A stretch of 43,641 nt of DNA. Origin: a virus. The stretch spans positions 1 to 43,641 of the IMG/VR virus record IMGVR_UViG_3300029985_000071; one strand, given 5' to 3'. The notes below the pieces were generated by a model that saw nothing but the letters and a program-made list of their open reading frames with translations, was not told the origin of the DNA and did no database searches. This document shows, in pieces, positions 1 through 5,279 of this stretch (the first letter of the stretch is position 1; every line of letters begins with the position of its first letter). Both the position numbers and the translations under genes were made by a program.

Positions 1-350
1 GGTCCATCGAGGCCGGGCGGTCCATCAAGGCCGGGGAGTCCATCAAGGCCGGGCTGTCCATCGAGGCCGGGTCGTCTATCAAGGCCGGGCGGTCCATCAA
101 GGCCGGGGAGTCCATCAAGGCCGGGCTGTCCATCGAGGCCGGGTCGTCTATCAAGGCCGGGCGGTCCATCAAGGCCGGGGAGTCCATCAAGGCCGGGTGG
201 TCCATCCGCTGCAAGGAGGATCTCACCGTGAAGCTCCGCATTTTTGCTGGCCTCTGCGCCTGGCGGCTACCGGAACCCGAAGAGCAGGTTGTCGAGTGTG
301 CTAAATTGACCAAGGGCACGGTGTGTTTTGGCATGCTGAAATTACTATAA
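1..350 (+). CDS. C-terminal part of a SI[K/E]AG hexapeptide-repeat protein (5' end outside window)
   Basis: The reading frame is open from the left edge (codons start at base 3) to a TAA at 348-350. It begins with eleven six-residue repeats of the form S-I-K/E-A-G-x, where x cycles R, E, L, S. A non-repetitive tail of about 50 residues follows, rich in Leu and Cys and containing the stretch [19 protein letters not shown] Gly every six residues with a hydrophobic Ile at a fixed place fits a solenoid or beta-helix. I recall similar GGSIKAG/GSIEAG proteins in phages and bacterial islands, but no function is known to me. There is no start codon in view, so the length is unknown. The reading frame is well supported; the role is not. 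A terminator follows 15 bases after the stop. Confidence 0.7.
   Translation, partial: SIEAGRSIKAGESIKAGLSIEAGSSIKAGRSIKAGESIKAGLSIEAGSSIKAGRSIKAGESIKAGWSIRCKEDLTVKLRIFAGLCAWRLPEPEEQVVECAKLTKGTVCFGMLKLL
3..200 (+). repeat. Eleven tandem 18-bp units with a 72-bp higher-order period
   Basis: The unit is tccatcaaggccgggNNN, with aag/gag and a few tcc/tct changes. The last codon of each unit follows the order R, E, L, S, R, E, L, S, R, E, W, so four units (72 bp) form a second repeat level. This suggests recent expansion in blocks of four units. The array is in frame with the coding region it lies in. Confidence 0.9.
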
Positions 351-364
351 GAGCGTCTAGTTTT

Positions 365-402
365 AGGCCCTGAGCGCAAAGCTCAGGGCCTGAAATTATT
401 TT
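365..402 (+). terminator. Rho-independent terminator after the repeat protein
   Basis: An 11-bp perfect stem (365-375 with 381-391, aggccctgagc/gctcagggcct) closes a 5-base loop (gcaaa). It is followed by gaaattattttc. The T-run is imperfect but the stem is strong. Confidence 0.75.
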
Positions 403-403
403 C

Positions 404-439
404 AAAATAAATTCCGTCGTTCGCAGAAAATGGGTTTAT
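404..439 (+). promoter_or_regulatory. Copy A of a 36-bp repeated upstream element
   Basis: This block differs from copy B at 600-635 at only two adjacent bases (tg here, ca there). It starts aaaataaattccgtcg and ends ggtttat. It lies directly before a short membrane-protein gene, as copy B lies before the next gene. In copy B the end runs into a TATAAT box; here it continues gtgg. No good -35 box for the main sigma factor is visible, so it may be a phage promoter or an operator. Confidence 0.5.
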
Positions 440-462
440 GTGGATTGAAAGGCCACTCCAAT

Positions 463-600
463 ATGGACTTTGCCGAGCGTTTTCCTCGTGTTACCATTGC
501 CCTTATTTCCGTCTCCCTGGGCTTCTTTGCTTTGTCGGCTTTTATCGGCTACTTGCATGCATCCGGCTACATGGTTGTTATTGGGCCGTGGAATTTCTGA
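463..600 (+). CDS. Small membrane protein, 45 aa
   Basis: A short reading frame from ATG 463 to TGA 598-600. The protein starts MDFAERFPRV and then has a hydrophobic stretch of about 22 residues (TIALISVSLGFFALSAFIGY), a clear single transmembrane helix, then a short polar end. A GAAAGG motif lies about 10 bases before the ATG. The gene fills the space between the two copies of the 36-bp upstream element, whose second copy starts at its stop codon. A competing frame (438-653) runs through the next promoter and lacks a plausible protein. Function unknown; membrane insertion is the only property I can infer. Confidence 0.5.
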   Translation: MDFAERFPRVTIALISVSLGFFALSAFIGYLHASGYMVVIGPWNF

Positions 601-638
601 AAATAAATTCCGTCGTTCGCAGAAAACAGGTTTATAAT
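600..638 (+). promoter_or_regulatory. Copy B of the 36-bp element with a TATAAT -10 box
   Basis: Bases 600-635 repeat copy A. The element ends in a TATAAT hexamer at 633-638, seven bases before the hairpin leader of the next gene. The expected -35 position (near 610-615) does not match TTGACA, so recognition may depend on the conserved ttccgtcgttcgcag block. Confidence 0.55.
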
Positions 639-664
639 GGTCTCAGTGCTTAGAAAGGAGCACT
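639..664 (+). promoter_or_regulatory. Hairpin 5' leader carrying the Shine-Dalgarno site
   Basis: AGTGCT (645-650) pairs with AGCACT (659-664) around the loop TAGAAAGG. The Shine-Dalgarno AAGGAG (655-660) lies in the loop and runs into the 3' arm, so folding would hide part of it. The same 20-base hairpin, with the same preceding TATAATG, occurs on the minus strand at 5185-5204. Confidence 0.65.
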
Positions 665-669
665 TTGAA

Positions 670-849
670 ATGGAAAGCGATGAAGTTCGTACGGCTCTTA
701 AAATTGTGCTTGCGTTTATTCGCACCGCCGAGGCCCAGCTTGACATTGTGTACCGAGGCATGCCAGGCGGACGTATTGTTTCTGTTAACGACGCCTTAAA
801 AGCCGTTAAAATTGCTCGCAAGGTTTTAGTGATGCACATAGACGTTTAG
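670..849 (+). CDS. Unrecognised 59-aa protein
   Basis: The start at ATG 670 is set by the leader: AAGGAG at 655-660 lies nine bases upstream. A longer frame from 637 would only translate the hairpin leader, and the opposite-strand leader gives the same false N-terminus (M-I/V-S-V-L-R-K-E-H), which shows that this part is untranslated. The protein starts MESDEVRTAL and looks largely helical, with no membrane segment and no motif I know. It sits under the stronger copy of the repeated promoter element, so it is probably an early phage protein. A 7-bp stem-loop begins at its stop codon. Confidence 0.6.
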   Translation: MESDEVRTALKIVLAFIRTAEAQLDIVYRGMPGGRIVSVNDALKAVKIARKVLVMHIDV

Positions 850-870
850 GAGTCTAGTATAGGCTCCTAA
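846..870 (+). other. Stem-loop at the end of the 59-aa gene
   Basis: ttaggag (846-852) pairs with ctcctaa (864-870) around 11 bases. No T-run follows, so it is not a standard terminator. It could be a weak terminator or an RNA end-protecting structure. Confidence 0.3.
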
Positions 871-942
871 CCCAGCCGTTGGCGGTCTAAAGCCCGCATG
901 AGAAATGGGGATAGGGAGCGATTAGAAAGGATCGCCACCGCT

Positions 943-3111
943 ATGACGGAAGACCAGAAGATTGCTAAACGGGCGCAAGACGCTAAGCACAAACGTGAGA
1001 AGAGGGCTGCTGAGAAGGCCCAGAAGGCTCAGGCCATAGATTTGGTCGAGGCCACACAGAAGATTGTGGATGATGCTAATCCTGCTCGCGTGGGTGCCGC
1101 CCAGACTATCCTGGATATTGCGCCACGACCTTCTATTATCGATGGCATACCTGACGGTGTGGCGGTAGCTTCCCCCGAGGTCCACAGGGCCCTTTGGAAG
1201 GCCGGTTTCTCCTTCATCCGCACGGAGCAGGGCGCGAGCGGTTACTCCCACGCTGATGGCCGGGCTATTCTGATTCAAACTAACGGCGTCTGGGTGCTAC
1301 GCTTCTCCGATGGCACGCAAACGGGCGGTGCTTCTCAAGACTCTCTGCTGGAATTGCTAGCTAAGACGAAGACGCCCAAGGCAGTCCGAGTGGAGGCGGC
1401 GCGGGCGCGCGGGCGACAGGGCGCGGCTTCTTCTGGAGAGAAGAAAGTTGCTAAGAAGGAGCCAGCCGTGCAGGCTCTGGACATTATTGCGAATGCTAAG
1501 GACGCGGCGGTCGCGCAGGTAGAAGCGCGTGTGATCGCGGCGGCTGAGGGCAGGCCGTTGAACGTCGTGCGCGCCGTGGAGATGTTAAAAGGAGTGACCG
1601 AGGGTCGGTTCGACGTCCAGAATCTTCGCGGTGACAAGCACTACAGCGACCGTATGGCTTTGCTGAGGGTGCTCTTCAACCGCGAGAAGGGCGGCGTCAA
1701 GGCGGCTGAGACGGGCATTACCAACGTGGTGCAGGCATTCTACAGTGCCCTTGGCCCGGTGGGCAGTTGCGCCGCCGCTAAGGCGGTTGACTTTGCCGAG
1801 CGGTGCACAGGCCTGCTAGTTGCCACTCATGCGGCGCAGCTACTGGCCGGCAAAGCGGCGAGGAAGGCAGTCAAGGCCGTGCAGCGCCGCGTAGCCCCCT
1901 CCCTGGCCGTGCCAGGCACGATACTACCAGCGGTGAAGCCGCTGGGCCACAAGGCGCAGCGGGAGGCTGACGACGTCGTGCGCCGTGAGGTTTACGTCGA
2001 AGCCTTAGATGTAGAACTTGAGGCCGTTCCCAAGCCGTTGCTGAGAAATCTGGACGTCATCTTGGCTAGAAACCTTCGCCTGCTAGATCACCCTGGCGGC
2101 TTGGTAAGTCTGAAATTGGAACGGTGTAACAGCCAGGGATCTTTGCAGATATACGCCGTCAGCGGTCATCGTCTACACTGCGGAGTGATGCCGCAAATTT
2201 ATGAAGGCGGAAGCCGCCTATGCTGTGGGGTGCTGACGCCCGTGCTAGCCGTGGGAGTAAAGGCCCGGCCATACGACTTGGGTACTGTTCTTTCCCAAGT
2301 TGATGCATGGTTGACTGATGAGTATGAAAAAGATTCAGAAATGGAGGACACATTGAAGAAGGTTAAGACCGCTATTAAGCGCCAAACGGAACCTGTGAAG
2401 CTGGCTCCCGCGCCGTTCACGCCCGCCGCGCCACGCGAGGGCACGCCTGAGCCGCGCATTACGGCTGCTTCCGTGCGGCTGCTGGAAGACCCTCGCTTGG
2501 GAATTATTTTGATGCAATTGGAAAAAGAAAACTCGCAAGGCGCGATTTGCGTTTATAATAATAGTAGCAGGGTAAGTGTGGGCGTAGTCCCGCCAGAGAT
2601 CTTGAAAACATTGCGGCCGGTACCAGGTGAGGTTGACTTGGTGAAAGCTGCCAACCAGTTGCTGAACCCCGTGGTTCCATCCGTTCCAGTGACGCCCGTA
2701 GCCGTGGGCTACTTAACCGCAGTTCTGCACTGCAAGGAGATTGCTACTATGTCCAAGAAGTTTGAAGCACCTGTTCAAGACACACCGAAGTCGCGCAAGT
2801 TTGCCAGCACCAAGTCCGAGAAGCCCGCCAAAGCTGCCAAGGTTGAAAAAGCTGAGAAGGCACCATCGGCAGGACGCAAGCCCGCAATCCCGGACACCGC
2901 GAAGATCACCATTCTCACCGAGAAGAAGGCCAATCCTTACCGCGAGGGCAGCAAGGCCTACGTCACGTTCGATCTGCTCAAGCAGAGCAAGACGGCAGGT
3001 GCGTTCCGTGAAGCGGCTAAGGCCGATCCGGAAAAGTACGATATAACGTACTTGACGTGGACCACCGTTGAGCACGGCAAGCAGCCGGCATATGTTTCGC
3101 TGGCGTACTAA
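943..3111 (+). CDS. Large unrecognised phage protein with an internal domain duplication
   Basis: A 722-residue frame. I chose ATG 943 because GAAAGG lies 12 bases upstream; ATG 898 is in frame but has no ribosome binding site. The N-terminus is a charged Lys/Ala/Glu helix. Two related segments follow: bases about 2062-2208 (RNLRLLDHPGGLVSLKLER, N-S-Q-G, C-G-V-M-P) and about 2464-2610 (SVRLLEDPRLGIILMQLEKE, N-S-Q-G, V-G-V-V-P). They align along some 45 residues and look like a duplicated domain. The last 120 residues match the separate small protein at 4718-5179 and may also be made alone from an internal start. I recognise no enzymatic motif. It is followed by a strong terminator. The middle third is rich in Ala/Lys/Arg. 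Confidence 0.6.
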   Translation: MTEDQKIAKRAQDAKHKREKRAAEKAQKAQAIDLVEATQKIVDDANPARVGAAQTILDIAPRPSIIDGIPDGVAVASPEVHRALWKAGFSFIRTEQGASGYSHADGRAILIQTNGVWVLRFSDGTQTGGASQDSLLELLAKTKTPKAVRVEAARARGRQGAASSGEKKVAKKEPAVQALDIIANAKDAAVAQVEARVIAAAEGRPLNVVRAVEMLKGVTEGRFDVQNLRGDKHYSDRMALLRVLFNREKGGVKAAETGITNVVQAFYSALGPVGSCAAAKAVDFAERCTGLLVATHAAQLLAGKAARKAVKAVQRRVAPSLAVPGTILPAVKPLGHKAQREADDVVRREVYVEALDVELEAVPKPLLRNLDVILARNLRLLDHPGGLVSLKLERCNSQGSLQIYAVSGHRLHCGVMPQIYEGGSRLCCGVLTPVLAVGVKARPYDLGTVLSQVDAWLTDEYEKDSEMEDTLKKVKTAIKRQTEPVKLAPAPFTPAAPREGTPEPRITAASVRLLEDPRLGIILMQLEKENSQGAICVYNNSSRVSVGVVPPEILKTLRPVPGEVDLVKAANQLLNPVVPSVPVTPVAVGYLTAVLHCKEIATMSKKFEAPVQDTPKSRKFASTKSEKPAKAAKVEKAEKAPSAGRKPAIPDTAKITILTEKKANPYREGSKAYVTFDLLKQSKTAGAFREAAKADPEKYDITYLTWTTVEHGKQPAYVSLAY
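2749..3111 (+). CDS. Probable nested gene: 120-aa basic protein with NPYR-G C-terminal domain
   Basis: Inside the large frame, AAGGAG at 2734-2739 lies nine bases before ATG 2749, a strong start signal. The product would begin MSKKFEAPVQ, have a Lys/Ala/Pro linker of about 40 residues, and end in a domain starting ITILTEKKANPYREG and closing YLTWTTVEHGKQPAYVSLAY. The protein at 4718-5179 has the same build: basic linker, then ITLLT-K-V-NPYRQG, F-E/D-L-L-K/R-x-S-K/R-T, A-x-F-R, YLTW, HGKQPAY. I recall similar small C-terminal domains in other phage proteins, possibly helix-turn-helix like. That this part exists as a free gene elsewhere in the window supports independent translation, or recent in-frame fusion to the upstream gene. 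Confidence 0.5.
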   Translation: MSKKFEAPVQDTPKSRKFASTKSEKPAKAAKVEKAEKAPSAGRKPAIPDTAKITILTEKKANPYREGSKAYVTFDLLKQSKTAGAFREAAKADPEKYDITYLTWTTVEHGKQPAYVSLAY

Positions 3112-3134
3112 GACTGCTACATCTAAATCACGCG

Positions 3135-3175
3135 CGCCGCAGCCCTCCTAGTAAGGTGCTGCGGCGTTTCATTCT
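3135..3175 (+). terminator. Rho-independent terminator
   Basis: A 9-bp stem cgccgcagc/gctgcggcg (3135-3143 with 3158-3166), extended by cct/agg inside, is followed by tttcattct. It separates the unrecognised early genes from the modification operon, which starts 27 bases later. Confidence 0.8.
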
Positions 3176-3192
3176 GAGGAAAGGAAGCACGC

Positions 3193-3834
3193 ATGATATT
3201 CAAATTAGCCGGGACTTCCGGGTCAGGCAAGTCAAGCCTGTTTAGGGCGCTGCTGAAACTATGGGACTTCGAGCCTGTTCTTTGGGCTCCTGAAAAGCCT
3301 AAGATTAAAGAATACAGAGCTAAGGTGAAGCCTGGGCAGGCTTTGCACGGAACGTTCGATACCGTAGTAGTGCTGGGGGATTACCGCTCTCCTTGCGGTG
3401 GTATGGACGGGGTAATCCGTAAGGAAGATCGTTACAGCATGGTGGCTCAGTACGCGGGTAAGAAGTTCCGCAAAACCCTCGTTCTGTGTGAAGGCCTGCT
3501 CTTCGGAGGAGTGTACGGAATTACGGAGGGCCTGGGAGTTCTGAGTGAGACCACTAAGGATGGAGTGCCCTGGGTCTATGCGTTCATGGACACGCCCTTG
3601 GAAGTGTGTTTGGAGCGCTGCCGGCAGCGGCGCGCGGCGCGCGGCGTTACAGAGCCTATGAACCCGGCCAATACTACCAGCAAGCACCGTTCTGTCTACA
3701 TGGTTCGGCAGCGCGTGCTGAACCAGAAGAACCCCAACCAAAGAGTGTACGATGTAGACCACAAGTTGAAGCCGGAGACGGCGGCGCGCAAAGTAGTGAA
3801 GTTCTTGGAGGAGTATGCCCAGACTACGCACTAA
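3193..3834 (+). CDS. P-loop nucleotide-kinase-fold protein, probable kinase half of 5-hmdU DNA kinase
   Basis: A Walker A motif GTSGSGKS occupies residues 7-14. A hydrophobic strand ending in Asp (VYAFMDTP) followed by a Lys/Arg-rich helix with C-L-E-R-C-R-Q-R-R resembles the lid of nucleoside monophosphate kinases. AGGAAAGGAAG precedes the ATG. The stop overlaps the next gene by 20 bases. That next gene has the helical domain known from 5-hydroxymethyl-deoxyuridine DNA kinases, enzymes that phosphorylate 5-hmdU within DNA in phages such as M6, ViI and phiW-14. I infer that the two products act together. The alternative is an independent dNMP kinase. The P-loop is certain; the substrate is an inference from context. 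Confidence 0.75.
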   Translation: MIFKLAGTSGSGKSSLFRALLKLWDFEPVLWAPEKPKIKEYRAKVKPGQALHGTFDTVVVLGDYRSPCGGMDGVIRKEDRYSMVAQYAGKKFRKTLVLCEGLLFGGVYGITEGLGVLSETTKDGVPWVYAFMDTPLEVCLERCRQRRAARGVTEPMNPANTTSKHRSVYMVRQRVLNQKNPNQRVYDVDHKLKPETAARKVVKFLEEYAQTTH

Positions 3835-4663
3835 AGAGCTTTTTTACTGGATCAAAGAGCGCTACAGCATCTACCTAAAGCGCCAGGCCGGCAAACCCAA
3901 GCCGTGGACTAAGGATCCTATTCTGCAGCAATATCGGTTCTGCAATGTGTACCGGGAGCTAGACACAGTTACACAGTGGATAGCCACAAACTGGCGCGCC
4001 CCGCATCATGAAGATACTGATCTATGGTTTGCGATGTACGTAGCCAGAATTTTCAACAAGCCAGAAACGTTGCATGCCGTAGGATACCCTTCTCCATGGG
4101 GGACTGCCCGCCGCAGAGCCTTAGAAAATACTATTGCGGATAGGCGCGCGCAGGGCCTGACGGTGATGAATTCGGCATACATGGTGACTACCCACAAACA
4201 CAAAGCGCCCGTGGTAGGATTTTACTGTGATATTTTGGATGAAGCATGGGCGCAGCGTAAGCACGTCAGGCCGCGCGCTGGTGACACAATCCAAGAGTTT
4301 TATGAGCGTTTGTCATCTCTGCGAGGTCTGGCTAGTTTTATGAGCGGCCAGGTTATAGCAGATGTTAAGTACGTAGGTCCGTTGTTACAGGCCTCTGACT
4401 GGCGGACGTTTGCTGCGAGCGGCACGGGCAGTCGCCGTGGGCTGAACTGGGTGTTCGGAAGAGAGTTTGAAAAGGGATGGAAGGAAGCTGAGTGGTACGC
4501 GGCGCTCATGGAATTGAAGCCCAGCGTAGACAAGTTTTTGGAGAAGTGCTCCATGCCTCCTATGCACGCTCAAGATCTGCAGAATTGCCTGTGCGAATTA
4601 GGGAAAATGGTCAAAGTGCAGCAAGGATGGGGCCGCCCGAAGGCTCGGTATGTAGGAGTATAG
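3815..4663 (+). CDS. 5-hmdU DNA kinase helical-domain protein (formerly grouped with aGPT-pyrophosphorylases)
   Basis: Residues 34-50 read DPILQQYRFCNVYRELD, followed by T-V-T-Q-W-I-x-x-N-W-R. This is the signature I know from the helical domain of 5-hmdU DNA kinases and from the family first called alpha-glutamyl/putrescinyl thymine pyrophosphorylase (Iyer and colleagues). The protein has 282 residues and no P-loop, so ATP binding must come from the overlapping upstream protein. The start ATG lies right after GGAGGAGT and the reading frame differs from the upstream gene, so the two are separate polypeptides, probably translationally coupled. Expected role: recognition of 5-hmdU in DNA and its activation as a phosphoester for amino acid attachment. 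A hairpin follows the stop codon. Confidence 0.85.
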   Translation: MPRLRTKELFYWIKERYSIYLKRQAGKPKPWTKDPILQQYRFCNVYRELDTVTQWIATNWRAPHHEDTDLWFAMYVARIFNKPETLHAVGYPSPWGTARRRALENTIADRRAQGLTVMNSAYMVTTHKHKAPVVGFYCDILDEAWAQRKHVRPRAGDTIQEFYERLSSLRGLASFMSGQVIADVKYVGPLLQASDWRTFAASGTGSRRGLNWVFGREFEKGWKEAEWYAALMELKPSVDKFLEKCSMPPMHAQDLQNCLCELGKMVKVQQGWGRPKARYVGV

Positions 4664-4668
4664 ATGGA

Positions 4669-4696
4669 AAGCGCCCGAGTGACGGCTCAGGCGCTT
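4669..4696 (-). terminator. Hairpin between convergent genes
   Basis: aagcgcc (4669-4675) pairs with ggcgctt (4690-4696), with gag/ctc pairing further inside. On the minus strand the hairpin is followed by ttccatc, so it probably ends the small minus-strand gene; it may work weakly in the other direction. Confidence 0.5.
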
Positions 4697-4717
4697 AGTG
4701 GAAACTCAGTGACGTCT

Positions 4718-5179
4718 CTACTTGACTACGATGTATGCGGGCTGCTTACCATGAGGCTTGGTGGCCCAGGTCAGGTAGCTCGGGTCTACCGTGCCGGCAT
4801 GAGCCACCTTGATCCCCGCGCGGAAGGCAGCTACGGTGCGGCTCTTGCGAAGAAGTTCGAACGTCGCTTCAGCGGTAGTGCCTTGCCGGTACGGATTTAC
4901 TTTGGTGAGCAGCGTAATGCGGCGGTCGTCGGCCTTGGGCGCTACGGCCTTGGGCGCTACGGCCTTGGGCGCTACGGCCTTGGGCGCTACGGCCTTGGGC
5001 GCTACGGCCTTGGGCGCTACGGCCTTGGGCTCATTCGTCGACTGTGATTTACCTGCCTTCTCGGCGAGGCTTGCGAGATACAGCATAGTATCGACGGCGG
5101 CGGTGGTTTTCTTCTCAGCTCGGTATTCACGCATCTTCTTGGCTTTGGCGGCTTTCTGTTTAGTGGTGAGAGTCTTCAT
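4718..5179 (-). CDS. Basic 153-aa protein with KAVAP repeats and NPYR-G C-terminal domain
   Basis: The start is the ATG at 5179-5177, behind the AAGGAG hairpin leader; an upstream in-frame extension only reads through that leader. The N-terminus (KAAKAKKMREYRAEKK) is a basic helix that resembles the N-terminus of the large protein at 943. Then come six exact KAVAP units and a compact C-terminal domain (NPYRQG, F-E-L-L-R-K-S-R-T, YLTWATKPHGKQPAY) clearly paralogous to residues encoded at 2880-3108. The gene is the only minus-strand one in the left arm and is divergent from the PLP enzyme gene. A nucleic-acid-binding or regulatory role is possible from its charge, but is a guess. Confidence 0.7.
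   Translation of the reverse strand: MKTLTTKQKAAKAKKMREYRAEKKTTAAVDTMLYLASLAEKAGKSQSTNEPKAVAPKAVAPKAVAPKAVAPKAVAPKAVAPKADDRRITLLTKVNPYRQGTTAEATFELLRKSRTVAAFRAGIKVAHAGTVDPSYLTWATKPHGKQPAYIVVK
4931..5030 (-). repeat. Six perfect 15-bp tandem repeats plus a partial seventh
   Basis: On the plus strand the unit ggccttgggcgctac occurs at 4931-5020 without a single change, then ggccttgggc to 5030. It encodes K-A-V-A-P on the minus strand. Perfect identity at third codon positions points to recent slippage or expansion. Confidence 0.95.
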
Positions 5180-5183
5180 GTTT

Positions 5184-5252
5184 GAGTGCTCCTTTCTAAG
5201 CACTGAAATCATTATAACGTGAATTCATGAAAAGTAAAGGATTATTTCACGT
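5184..5252 (-). promoter_or_regulatory. Minus-strand promoter, hairpin leader and inverted repeat in the divergent region
   Basis: Minus strand: a TATAAT at 5216-5211 with TTTACT 16 bases upstream (4 of 6 matches to TTGACA), then the 20-base hairpin AGTGCTTAGAAAGGAGCACT (5204-5185) with the ribosome binding site, six bases before the ATG. The inverted repeat acgtgaa/ttcacgt (5217-5223 and 5246-5252) flanks the -35 region and lies 27 bases upstream of the divergent PLP gene, so it could be an operator acting on both genes. Confidence 0.6.
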
Positions 5253-5279
5253 TTTCAAAATTATTTTTAAGGAGGTATT

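Noticed and set aside
1-200. CRISPR-like array at the left edge
   Set aside because: The 18-bp units are contiguous, with no spacers, and form an in-frame protein repeat.
438-653. 71-residue plus-strand frame across the second promoter element
   Set aside because: It translates the repeated element and leader; the other frame (463-600) gives a proper membrane helix and ends at the element.
637-669. Upstream in-frame start for the 59-aa gene, and the matching one at 5212 for the minus-strand gene
   Set aside because: Both N-terminal extensions are readings of the identical hairpin leader and would lie before the ribosome site.
4664-5222. Plus-strand frames with runs of L-G-R-Y-G or A-T-A-L-G opposite the KAVAP gene
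   Set aside because: They are the antisense readings of the 15-bp minisatellite; the minus-strand frame has a promoter, a ribosome site and a paralogue.
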